Of a DNA stretch of 64,000 nt, positions 25,374-35,568 are shown one piece after another. Under the pieces are notes generated by a model. It was not told the DNA's origin. It did not search any database and saw nothing but the letters and a program-made list of their open reading frames with translations. Origin of the DNA: Oasisia sp. SBJ-2009. Lineage: Eukaryota; Annelida; Polychaeta; Sabellida; Siboglinidae. The stretch lies in contig OZ024854.1 of the NCBI GenBank assembly GCA_964017155.1, positions 21,243,869-21,307,868 on the forward strand, read 5' to 3'. The translations under genes and the position numbers were made by a program. Positions within the stretch are counted from its first letter, which is position 1. Each line of letters starts with the position of its first letter.

Positions 25374-28300
25374 CTGCTAAATGTGGTATATGATGGAAGA
25401 ATGGTAAGTTATATTAAACATTTGTAGCACATAAATCAATAAGTTATATGTTTGTGGATTGAGTATGTTGCAACTGTTCAAAAAACAAATTATTTTATTT
25501 AAGAAAGGTGATGGTTGACTCTGACAGGGGGGTAATTTCAGTAACCCTCACAGTGAAAGCTGTAGAAGTGACACTGTTGTGTTGATCTCTTCCAGGCATT
25601 TTACAAATACTTGACGAATCATACAGGGCTGCTCATTGTAAATCTCACAAATGTGTGGACTGTTGCTGACACATTCACATGTGAGGTAAGTAAACACCTA
25701 GTTGTGTGCACTTAGGTCTCCTAGCAACCAATATGTGTGCATCCTGCCTACCAGTGGTTGTCTATCTGGATTACTGAACGTTGGTTTCTCCATTCTCCAA
25801 GCATTCAGTAATGAGTATTTCAATTCAGTTCACTTCAATGTCCTAAAAAGGATAGTCACCGTACAACTCATGATCGCATCTAAATGACAGTACCTCCCAC
25901 CAAATGGCATTCTCAAAGTTTTTTTTGGATAACTTTTTTTGATGACTTGTACTATTGTATAGATTACTATATTTACCACATCAAAATGTGACATTAAATT
26001 GTGGCTCTTTGGCATTTCATTGTGATCATGATTAAGGCTGATATTTTGCAATATCACAGAAGTAGATGTAGGGTTGTGGTTATTAGTTTCATGGAACAAG
26101 TTCCCACTCAGATGACCTTAGGACAGGGTTATAGTGTTAAATCAGTTGAAAAATACTGCTAAATTCTGCAGTCATACCTTTATAACCTTACCTTAGCTCC
26201 CTGGCGTAGTAATCAATTTGATGACGACTGGATTTGTTTATTGGCACTGAGATTGATCAACCCTTTTGTGTTAAAACATCTTGGTTTCTAAGGATTTAGG
26301 CGCAACAGAAGTTAGCTAATTATTATTATAATTTTGTTGGCTTTAGAGATTCTCATGCAAAGCAGCACCGTCATGTTTCCAAATTATTTTGGCAATGTCA
26401 GACTGAGTGGCGGGCCCTAGACCTAAATGAACTAACAAGGAAGCCAGTAGTCGGCAGAAAGACCACTGCAGTATTATGTTGGGCGTACTCAAACAAACAG
26501 AGCATTGGCATCAACGATATGCGCAATGTCTGCGGCTAAATTATTCAATGAATTTGAAGTATAGAAAATTATCCTTGGCATTAATTTTTTTATAATGTCG
26601 ACAGCCTGATGTTGAAACATGTACTGTTTCAAAATGTTGCTAATAATATTGTGCACAATATTCAGCGCATTCTTGCAAACATTAAAACGATTGAGAGTTA
26701 GAATATATGAAGCAGGAAACTCAGTATCCCCAGCTAACTGAGCGATTGGCCCACAGCCTCAAGGTGCCGACTCACAGAAGTACCATATACCTCTCCAGAA
26801 CCACTCAACAGCTTGGCCAGTCAACATTATTATATGATTATTTGCTTTTATTCTACCAGTTGGAAACATCTGTGAAACAAATTTGTGTTGCGGAACATTG
26901 CCTTTGGGCCTGATTCTTACTGTCATTTGATTGGAATATCTCATCACGGTCTCCTTGAACCAAGACAACCTCTTGTGTTACAGTTGGCTCATAACAGGTC
27001 CCTGCCCGATTGGGCCGGCAGGTGGGGCAACAACACCACTGTCTTTGAGCAGGCTGCTCTGGTGTCAGACTATCAGTTCACCCTCAAGTTTGACTACGAC
27101 CACAAGATGCAGCGGCTACGGGGAGGTGAGGTCATGTAGGTCAGAGGTCATGTAGGTCAGGGCATGTGAGCTGGACTTATCCAAGGAAGTAGTTGTTTTT
27201 GTCTTCAGCCAATGTGTTTGTATATGAGGTAATGCTTTGCCTTTTGTTGGTTAAAAAAATATTTATTTGGTTGTATTTGTATCAAATACAGACACAATGT
27301 AAACATTAAATACGTGCATTCTTGTGATTTATTCAAACACACAACAGGTTTCTGTATTCAAATACAAATACCTATTTGGGCCCAACTCTGGTCATCAGTC
27401 ATATGGTCCTTGTGTGTTCTGCCAGGTCCTCTGCCTTGTGTTCCTGTGCTCCTTGTGTGTTCTGTCAGGTCCTCTGTCATGTGTTCATGTGCTCCTTGTG
27501 TGTTCTGCCAGGTCCTCTATCATGTATTCGTGTGGTCCTTGTGTGTTCTGCCAGGTTCTCTGTCATGTGTTCATGTGCTCCTTGTGTGTTCTGCCAGGTC
27601 CTCTATCATGTATTCATGTGGTCCTTGTGTGTTCTGCCTGGTCCTCTGTCATGTGTTCCTTGTGTGTTCTGCCAGGTCCTCTGTCATGTGTTCATGGGTC
27701 CTTGTGTATTCTGCCAGGTCCTCTGTCATGTGTTCATGTGCTCCTTGTGTGTTCTACCAGGTCCTCAGTCATGTGTTCATATGCTCCTTGTGTGTTCTGC
27801 CAGGTCCTCTGTCATGTGTTCATGGGTCCTTGTGTGTTCTGCCAGGTCCTCTGTCATGTGTTCATGTGCTCCTTGTGTGTTCTACCAGGTCCTCAGTCAT
27901 GTGTTCATATGGTCCTTGTGTGTTCTGCCAGGTCCTCTGTCATGTGTTCATGTGCTCCTTGTGTGTTCTACCAGGTCCTCAGTCATGTGTTCATATGCTC
28001 CTTTGTGTTGTGCCAGGTCCTCTGTCATGCGTTCATGTGCTCCTTGTGTGTTCTGCCAGGTCCTCTGTCATGTGTTCATGTGCTACTTACGTGTTCTACC
28101 AGGTCCTCAGTCATGTGTTCATATGCTCCTTTGTGTTCTGCCAGGTCCTCTGTCATGTGTTCATGTGCTACTTACGTGTTCTACCAGGTCCTCAGTCATG
28201 TGTTCATATGCTCCTTTGTGTTCTGCCAGGTCCTCTGTCATGTGTTCATGTGCTACTTACGTGTTCTACCAGGTCCTCAGTCATGTGTTCATATGCTCCT

Positions 28301-29019
28301 TTGTGTTGTGCCAGGTCCTCTGTCATGTGTTCATGTGCTACTTATGTGTTCTACCAGGTCCTCAGTCATGTGTTCATATGCTCCTTTGTGTTGTGCCAGG
28401 TCCTCTGTCATGTGTTCATGTGCTACTTATGTGTTCTACCAGGTCCTCAGTCATGTGTTCATATGCTCCTTTGTGTTGTGCCAGGTCCTCAGTCATGTGT
28501 TCATATGCTCCTTTGTGTTGTGCCAGGTCCTCTGCTGAAAGAGATGATAAAGAACATGAATGCAACCATCAGTGGCCAGACTCAGGAAGACCAACGCACA
28601 AGACTCTTCATGTACTCAGCTGTGAGTGCTCTTCTATTTCTCTGGTCATTCCTACTCAAAACCCGGGATGGACTGACCCATGGCTAACCAGGCTTCTACA
28701 GTAAATGGGATTCACAAGAATGTTTACAATAACCTATCTAACTGGTATACTTCCGCAGTTTGACTATACACTGTATCTAGTTACACACATTGGTGAATAT
28801 TTTCAAACAGGAGTTGCAGTGTGACTGAAGCCTTCTCAGAGAAGTTGAGATGATGTTCAGTTGAACAGATCTGTGAGGAGTAAGCTGTAAGGTGCACAGA
28901 GCAATGATTAGGACTAACTACATGAACTTAACTTTTTTTAGTCCAAATGCATTGCATTCCATGGACACTGGTCATGACCACCAAAATGGTCCTGCATGTA
29001 CACAGTTACTACTCATGCA

Positions 29020-29072
<53 letters not shown>

Positions 29073-31877
29073 CAGTGTGTCATGTCATGGTTGGTTTCAG
29101 CATGACAGCATGTTGTGTCATGTCATGGTTGGTTGATTTCAGCATGACAACACAGTGTCTCCACTCCTGGGCGCCATGAATGTCTACAACCACCTGATGC
29201 CCCCCTACGCAGCAGCTGTCATAGTGGAGCTGTACAACAACAGTGGTCAGTACAGTGTCCAGGTGCACTACAGGAACGACTCGAGGGAGGAGCCCTACCT
29301 TCTCCAGATCCCAGGTACGTATCCCAACATCTGGGGAACAGTGCAGCCACATGCATCCGTGTGATGAAAACAGACGTATTGGGTTTGTTTCAACAAAAGT
29401 AAAAAAAAGTAAAAAGCAACCGTCTAAATTGCTGTTCATGAATTAATGTCCCGAAGTTTTTTAACTGCGAAATTACTGAAAGGATTTGTTATTAATTTGT
29501 TAACTTACACTGTAGATATGGTGTCATGTGACTATCATGTGGTTGACACACACGGGATCGCCTGAGGAGTGTTCTCTCACCCCTTCTATACATCCTGTAC
29601 CCTGACAGTTGTAGACGTGCACATGCAGACAGGTGTTTAGTTAAATTAGCTGATGACAGGGCCTTACTTTCACCTCTCTGTGGTTCACAACAAGACCACG
29701 CTCAGGCACTATCAGATTCTGTGGAGTGGAGTGATGACTCCTGTTTACTGTATGTCAGAGCAAGGAGTTGGTAACAGATTCCAGAAAACACAGTCAAAGT
29801 CCTGAAAAAACATCATTCATGATCAGGAGGTTGAAACTGTCATGAAGTACAAATACTTTGATAACAAACTTAGATGGGATGACAACACTGGAATCATTGT
29901 CACGAAATGTCAGCAGCGCCTGTATGTTCTCGGAAAGCTAAACTCAGTTTCTGTTGATTAAACCATTTTAATTATCTTTTACAAAATCTTTTATTGAGTG
30001 TTCTGTTTTTTATTTATCTGCAGGTATATCAACCTGAGTGTTAAGAATAGTAACAGTTTACAGAAGATTGTCAGCTCCAAAGAAATTGGAGACACTTAGA
30101 GAGTGTCTATAAAAATCATGTCCTTTATCGGGATGTTGTTTTAGGTGTCCCGCGTGCAAAACAAACAGTAAAGTCTTTTCTGTTGCCGTCAGTCTTTTTA
30201 ACTATGCAAAATTAGTGTATTTTATATACATATATATGTGCATCTTATTTTTACACATCGTACACAATGTCCATCTGAACAACAATGTAATTGCTCCTAC
30301 AGGGTTAAACAATGTTATATTGTATTGTATGTCTCTAGTGATAAGTCTATTCATTGGTACACAGGTTGTTCCCCGACCTGTCCGTACGACAAGTTTCTGT
30401 CTCTCACTTCTGACATGATCCCTGGCGACTGGGACGCTGAGTGTCAGGGACCGTCTCATGGCGACCGCAGAAGTAAGTCATGTTTCATCAGCATCATCAC
30501 TTTGTAATTTGATCAACATTCAGTTGAATTAAAGGTCACCTTTCCTTTTATTCCGTCCATTGGAAACGAGTTTTGATGATGTTCAGAATACATCAGTTCG
30601 GCCATGTGGGACGGTTTGATAACAGAAAATAACCACCAGATCTATGAGACGGAAGTTCAAAACCGGGTTTCATATTGTGATTCGAACTGTCTCCAACTCA
30701 ACACCAAGAAAACTAAGGAAATGGTCATTGACTTCCGCAAATTGCAACATGACCCGCCTACACTATCCATCAAGGGAGAGGTAGTAGAGAGAGTAGACTC
30801 ACACTCCTACCTAGGAGTCGACATTTCCAACCAGCTTGATTGGTCATTGAACACGAAGCCCATTCAAAAGAAATGTTGTCAGTGGAACTACTTTGTAAGA
30901 AAACTAAAAACATTTCATGTTTATAGGACAATAAATCATCTCCTATAAATCTACAGTCCAGTCGTAGTACGGTCAGCCAGCAAAACCTTTGGCATGATAC
31001 ACCCAACAGTGAGTGAACTTTACCAAACATGTGATGAAACAGACGCGGTAAATCTTAAAGGATACCTCTCATTTATTTAACAAATTTTACTATGTTGCAC
31101 AATCTCGTTGTACCGGTGTAGATACATACCCGAAAGAGCATCCATGAATTGTTATTGTAACAATGTTCTTCCAACTTCTATTAGGCGGCTAAATGCGAAG
31201 TCGGGGAGGGAAAGTGATCGGGGAGGATGGCGGGATACAATGGGATGCACTATGTACTATTATAAGCAGTGTCAATACTAATGTCGTTGTGTTATGTTCT
31301 GTTATGTGAATATCTAACACAAGAATTTCCTCTTTGGGGGACTATTAAAGGTTATTGTATTGTATTGTAATGGTAGCAGTGTTATCTTCCTGTAGGTTGC
31401 CATGGCAGCAGTGTTATCTTTCTGTCGGTTGCCATTGTAGCAGTATTATCTTCCTGTGGGTAGCCATGGCCGCAGTGTTATCTTCTTATGGGTTGCCATG
31501 GCAGCAGTGTTATCTTCCTGGAACGTATCTCTAAATGTTTTCATTGACTGCAGGTCTGCTGTTATTCCTGGGGGTTGCCATGGCAGCAGTATTATCTTCC
31601 TGTGGGTAGCCATGACCGCAGTGTTTTCTTCTTATGGGTTGCCATGGCTGCAGTGTTATCTTCTTGTGGGTTGCCATGGCAGCAGTGTTATCTTCCAGGA
31701 ACGCATCTCTAAATGTTTTCATTGACTGCAGGTCTGCTGTTCTTCCTGGGGGTTGCCATGGCAGCAGCGTTGCTCGTCCTACTCGTGTTGTGTATTGGCC
31801 TCGCTGTTGTGTTCACTCAAAGGAAGAAGCGACGTAACCAAGGTTACATGAATGTGCAAGCAGACATTCCCGAATGA
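14913..31877 (+). CDS. Acid phosphatase A, lysosomal/prostatic type, membrane anchored
   Basis: Eleven GT-AG exons: 14913-15020, 22521-22613, 22848-22943, 23438-23590, 24189-24284, 25596-25685, 26984-27125, 28527-28621, 29143-29314, 30365-30472, 31732-31877 (TGA). They join in frame to 432 residues; human lysosomal acid phosphatase has 423. This is histidine acid phosphatase (branch 2): the phosphate-accepting histidine is in FRHGDRSP (R39, H40, R43), a second phosphate-binding Arg in HVRST (R103), and the proton donor in SAHDN (H292, D293). Residues 1-24 form a signal peptide. Residues 386-412 form a transmembrane helix, followed by a basic cytosolic tail with GYMNV (Y423), a YXXphi lysosomal sorting signal comparable to that of the vertebrate enzyme. 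The product should be a lumenal monoesterase of endosomes and lysosomes. Exon 1 is separated by a 7.5-kb intron holding a transposon; it was assigned by signal-peptide character, phase and the match to gene B exon 1. Confidence 0.9.
15238..18521. mobile_element. 3.3-kb DNA transposon with long inverted repeats and 8-bp target duplication
   Basis: The ends are GGTACTTTTGCAGTTTAGGC and its reverse complement. The terminal inverted repeats extend about 230 bp (15238-15475 and about 18290-18521) with small indels. Both sides are flanked by the same octamer CTATTACT (15230-15237 and 18522-18529). Long TIRs with an 8-bp duplication suggest a Mutator-like element; hAT, P and Merlin also make about 8 bp. 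No transposase domain is visible. The interior contains a CpG-rich block (about 15480-16030), a (TA)n array and degenerate direct repeats near 17220-17400. It lies in intron 1 of acid phosphatase A, 217 bp after the exon 1 donor. Confidence 0.85.
16795..16865. repeat. (TA)n array
   Basis: A long TA dinucleotide array with one or two interruptions inside the 3.3-kb transposon. It is flanked on both sides by similar CTGGGCCA/CTGGGCCAG-containing segments, a short local duplication. Confidence 0.9.
18530..22520. other. Remainder of intron 1 of acid phosphatase A
   Basis: AT-rich intronic sequence in which I recognise no exon or element. Short open frames carry no domain. A CpG-containing patch near 19570-19660 includes a CAAAATGGCG motif, but no coding continuation was found. 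Confidence 0.4.
23591..23688 (+). repeat. 20-bp tandem array starting at the exon 4 donor of gene A
   Basis: Five units of GTACSTAGTCTCTCCACAGR start at the first base of intron 4. The first unit contains the real donor (AAG|GTACGT), and each later unit repeats GTAC and ends CCACAG. Every unit therefore begins GT and ends in an AG acceptor-like string. Confidence 0.85.
23715..23990 (+). mobile_element. Old degenerate tRNA-derived SINE copy
   Basis: Intron 4 of gene A contains segments matching the better preserved SINE at 56681 in order: AGAGTGCA, a decayed B-box region (TTTTAATCC), TTGGGTAAGTT, then GCATTAATTGCAGCAT and AGAGAAGGCAAGATG. Identity looks like roughly 70%, so the copy is old. 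Confidence 0.6.
24341..25000 (+). repeat. 42-bp minisatellite in intron 5 of gene A, about 15.7 copies
   Basis: The unit contains CACCATAGACAGGGAAGAGG followed by TCAGTGAGCAGGAACAGTGT. Each copy carries GAG|GTCAGTGAG, close to a 5' splice-site consensus. Being 14 codons long, it keeps frames open on both strands; I do not regard these as genes. It starts 57 bp after the exon 5 donor. Confidence 0.95.
27391..28526 (+). repeat. 42/43-bp array of splice acceptors in intron 7 of gene A, about 26 copies
   Basis: Each unit contains TGTGTTCTGCCAG|GTCCTCTG, a pyrimidine-rich tract, AG, and the first eight bases of exon 8, followed by CATGTGTTCAT. The last unit is the real exon 8 acceptor at 28526/28527. 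All three forward frames are open over most of the array, and one runs straight into exon 8 in its native frame. Gene B has homologous units before its exon 8. Confidence 0.93.
28818..28916 (+). mobile_element. Degenerate SINE fragment
   Basis: In intron 8 of gene A, a segment with CTTCTCAGAGAAGTTGAGAT, TTGAACAGATCTGTGAGGAG and a TTAGGACT-like end matches the 3' half of the SINE at 56681. The tRNA-like head is not recognisable. Confidence 0.6.
29016..29072. repeat. (GCAC)n(AC)n microsatellite
   Basis: A simple repeat in intron 8 of gene A, ending just upstream of the duplicated exon 9 acceptor. Confidence 0.9.
29075..29153 (+). repeat. Duplicated acceptor and start of exon 9 in gene A
   Basis: TCATGTCATGGTTGGTTTCAG|CATGACAGCA is followed 42 bp later by the real junction, which has the same upstream string with GA inserted and then CATGACAACA. 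The decoy acceptor ends at 29100. Using it would add 42 bp containing an in-frame TGA. Confidence 0.85.
29535..30200 (+). pseudogene. Degenerate non-LTR reverse transcriptase in intron 9 of gene A
   Basis: In shifted frames the segment reads CVLSPLL-like and [11 protein letters not shown] (the FADD motif decayed), then KELV-like, then [20 protein letters not shown], then [10 protein letters not shown]. This order is typical of an L2/Rex-like RT C-terminus. Multiple stops and frameshifts show it is dead. Gene B intron 9 lacks it, so it inserted after the duplication or was lost from B. Confidence 0.7.
30604..31060 (+). pseudogene. Non-LTR reverse transcriptase fragment in intron 10 of gene A
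   Basis: One frame reads [31 protein letters not shown], then [18 protein letters not shown], the standard region after the catalytic FADD in CR1/L2-like elements. Upstream catalytic residues are absent. A related 150-bp piece lies in the 3' flank of gene B (51241-51392). Confidence 0.8.
31375..31731 (+). repeat. 32-bp repeats and duplicated exon 11 head in intron 10 of gene A
   Basis: Units of about 32 bp with GTTATCTTCCTGTGGGTTGC and CATGGCAGCA are derived from the start of exon 11 (GGGGGTTGCCATGGCAGCAG). Within the array a longer block, TTTTCATTGACTGCAG|GTCTGCTGTT, is present twice. The first copy (acceptor at 31553) is a decoy and the second (31731) is used for exon 11. Confidence 0.88.
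31554..31609 (+). other. Possible alternative terminal exon of gene A (soluble form)
   Basis: After the decoy acceptor at 31553 the phase-1 frame continues [18 protein letters not shown] and stops at TAG 31607-31609. Used in place of exon 11, it would end the protein 18 residues after exon 10, without a full membrane helix or sorting tail. The idea is inferred from sequence only; vertebrate prostatic acid phosphatase does have secreted and membrane forms made by alternative 3' ends. Confidence 0.4.
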
Positions 31878-32805
31878 CAAAGTCTGATTGAGACATGGCC
31901 AGGTGATGATACAGACAGTGATTATATCGATGACTAAAAGATAATGATGTAATGACTGAAGACTGATGCTGTTATCTGGCAAGAAACTGGATTTTTATTT
32001 CAGCACAGCGCATCCATCCATAAATAATAGTTTTGTTCACTATTAATCTCGGGTTTAATCTGAAATTACTAATCACAATATAAACTAGGTGTAGTGTGAA
32101 CGTTTACTTGGCATTGAGTAAACTTGGGACTATTACACAAATGTTGTCAGCATGGCATGGTGGGACACAAAGTAGAACTTTGTTATGTAGTTATTTTAGT
32201 TACTACAGCTGATGTGATGTTATAAAGTATACATATCTACTGACATTTATAAAGCTAGTTGAGATGGGTAATATCACTAACAGGCACAAAGCTGTGACAT
32301 AGAGACGATTTTTAGTTGTGTTTTGTGGCCCTAAATAGCTGTAGTGATGCCGAGCGGTGCAGCGAGCCAGTGCAGTGGATGGTGGATACCATCTGTGGTA
32401 CTCAGATTAGATATGTAATATGTATAATGAGACAGTGGTTGATATTCTATGAGAGCAGTGTCATGTGTAAGATTGGGTAGTGGTAGAAGATATGTACCAC
32501 AATGGTAGTCTTCCAACTGAACTGATAGGATTGGAATGTATGAATGTACAGTATCACATTTAAATGCACAGATTTATGTGAATTTACTACTTCGCACAAA
32601 TGTGACTGTTTTTAGATTGGTTAGTAGGTAGTGGTTGGAATTGAAAAGTTTGAGTGTAAGAATAAACTTGAAGGCGTCAACAACCATGATATGGCCTAAG
32701 GGCAAATTTTCTCGGCTGTCATTTTGGCTGGCTTAGGCTTGATGTGCATTATTAAAGACTACTTTGTGTACTGTATACCACCTCCATATATATTTCTATG
32801 TATGC
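31878..32805 (+). other. 3' flank of gene A, likely 3' UTR
   Basis: Unique sequence without a gene. A candidate AATAAA lies at 32661-32666. A more distal one, at 33371-33376, is shared with the 3' flank of gene B. Confidence 0.4.
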
Positions 32806-33471
32806 TTAGGATACTAGAATTGAGTCTAATGTTTTGTTGTGGTGTCACTTTGTAACATTCATAGCTGCTGTGTGCTCAGGCATTCATAGCTCCTGTGTGC
32901 TCAGGTACCCCAGCTCAGGGGCTGTTGATAGTCACATGATCGTCTGTCTGGAAAACTCTAGCTCAACACATGATGACTGTCGATTATCAATGCATGTTTT
33001 GTTAATTTGATGTCCCCATATTACCCTGAACTATAAAACCACTATGGAAAATCCTATTTCCTCATCACCAGTTGTGTGTGTGTGTCAGCTACCTTCTAAG
33101 TCATACTCATTCAATAAAAGTATTAATGTCACTTTATTCACAATAATGATAATTTATGTATGAACCATTTCTCTGTATTATGATAACTTTTACTCAGAAA
33201 CTAATATGTACACCTGTTTATTAGAATGTTCTTTGTATAGTTTCCATAATTGATGAAATATGAAGGTATACGCATACGTGTATATATATATTGCTCAAGT
33301 TGGTTATATTGCTTAATTCAAAATATCTGTATGTTTACATACCTGCCAAGATGTGATTTTATTGATTGTAAATAAATTGTTGACATATTATCCTAGTTTA
33401 TTTCTGTGTGAATTTGTTTGCCCTACTTGTCAAATAAGTATTTTTTACTGATGTCATCTTGAAAGTAGTAT

Positions 33472-33508
<37 letters not shown>

Positions 33509-34562
33509 GTGGTTTCCCTGAAAAGGCATGATTCATTATCTACTGGCCAGTTCAAGTCAGCAGGGATTGACGGGACACAGTTGTCTACTAGTTGTAGTAG
33601 AGATGTTCACTTTTTCCAGCAGTGACAGGTTCACAGTATTAACTTACACATGTATACTATATTGGTTGTGCCTAGTAATTGTGCACAAAGATCGTTAATA
33701 AACAGTTAGTTATAGTTTAATGGTATCAAAAACATGCTATCTTAGAGTTAGGGCGCTTCCATGAGACTTATGTGCCAGTGATGTAAGCCAAATCGTTTAT
33801 GTCACGGGCATTGTTGAAAAAGGCAAGGATTGGCTGAATCTTCGTGGACACGTTTCATACATAATGTAAGATTAACTAACTTATAACTTACAATACAGTA
33901 ATATTAATAGCTGGCATGGTATATATATATATATATCATTCATACTATGATTAAATAGTAATTAGAATGTTTTCTCTCTATATGTTCTAAAACGCTAGAT
34001 AAAGTATCTTTCTACTAATCATCAGCCATTGGAATCTCATTACTGGAGGCTGAGCCTGACACACATGCTCTGTAGCAAGGACACAGGCAGCTAAGGTCAC
34101 ATGTAGCCCTGAGAATAAAACTAGTTATAACTCCAAATATATATATGAATTGTTTTAGTTAATATTAACTAAAACAGTTCAACCTATATCAAATGATTCA
34201 CAATTCCATCACAGTACATGACTTTTTATGATCATGATAATTTTGTGACAAGAGAACATCATTTTGATTAATAAATTATGTGACACTCACCAGCTTGAAG
34301 GGAGGTTGTTCTTTTTTATTTAAGTGCAAGCCAAAGTTAGAGGCTGAGATGGACACCTCACTTCACGAGTGACCACTACCAAATGCAGATGAAGTCACAA
34401 AATTCATTTAAAATGCAGAAATGGTATAAACATCCTTGGTTTACCTAAATAACATGCACAAATAATAAAAAAAAACATTAATTATGAGTAAAGATAAAAT
34501 TTTATAAATTGGCTACTGGTGCTGCCACCTAGTGAATGGCAAATACCACAATGTGTGTCCTG
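32806..34562 (+). repeat. 3' duplication block, copy 1
   Basis: About 1.75 kb that matches 51522-53113 closely, with small indels in AT-rich runs. It includes the GCTCAGGCATTCATAGCTCC repeats, an AATAAA, and the GCTGCCACCTAGTGAATGGC segment at the end. It marks the downstream part of the tandem duplication unit. Confidence 0.85.
33371..33376 (+). terminator. Distal AATAAA of gene A
   Basis: AATAAA in a TTGTAAATAAATTGTT context, conserved in the 3' block of gene B (52012-52017). Conservation in both copies makes it a reasonable candidate cleavage signal. Confidence 0.4.
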
Positions 34563-35478
34563 TCCATAGAACTCTGTGGCACTGTGGTCCTGTCAGAGAG
34601 CGTAAAGGGGAGAGATGTCACTCAGCCGGTGGCATTTTGGATTTTGAACTGGTGGCGCACCAAGCGGCTGGGTGTCATGCGAGTTCATAAGCAAACCGGT
34701 GTGCTTTCATTCATTTGGTTAAAAAGCGATCGACTGCTCGTACGTTGACTTGGTGTGTGTGTGGGGGGGGGGGGGAGGGGGGATGGGGGTGGACTTGTAA
34801 AGATAAAAATTTGATATTTTTATGCGCCAAATATATTGATTTTCCAAAATATATAATATTTGATGGTCATTTCACGGCTACATTATGATAGGATTCATGA
34901 AATCTCACATATGATCATTATGCCTGGTTCTTTCTTTACCATGTCCCCAGACAACCTCTCCCTGTCAGCTGAAGATATGCTGCAGTCAATAATTATGTAC
35001 ATAGCCTGAAAGTGCATTTTAAAATGTTCCGGTTTTATATATACATCTTGATACATGTACTGCCTATGGACACACAACTGGTCCATTGTAAATTTGAAAG
35101 GATGTATGTACAGTAAATTATGATGTAGCCCTAAGTATCTTTTTCTACGACTTTCAATCTTTGTATTCTAGTCATATTTACTTCTTGTTTTGGTACACAT
35201 GATGTTTAACATCTCACCTAAACATGCTAAACCTACACCCGCCCAAATTGCAACATGACACCATCATATATGCCTCCCTGTGGTTTATGTGTTCCTCTAT
35301 TTTAATACTTTGTCATACAGTTGTGTGTGCGTTAAATTATGTGTCTATTCCTAGTCATATTCATAACTTGTTTTCATGATATGTTTAAATTGTATTTTTT
35401 TACACCATTGCATACTTTTGTATTTTTAATGTCTGAAGGCTCCACCTCAACAGTTTTATTACTGAACGTGGATTCCTT

Positions 35479-35568
<90 letters not shown>

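Noticed and set aside
27314..28704. Three overlapping forward frames of over 400 codons
   Set aside because: They are the acceptor-bearing minisatellite in intron 7 of gene A read in all frames. Only the last bases are the true exon 8.
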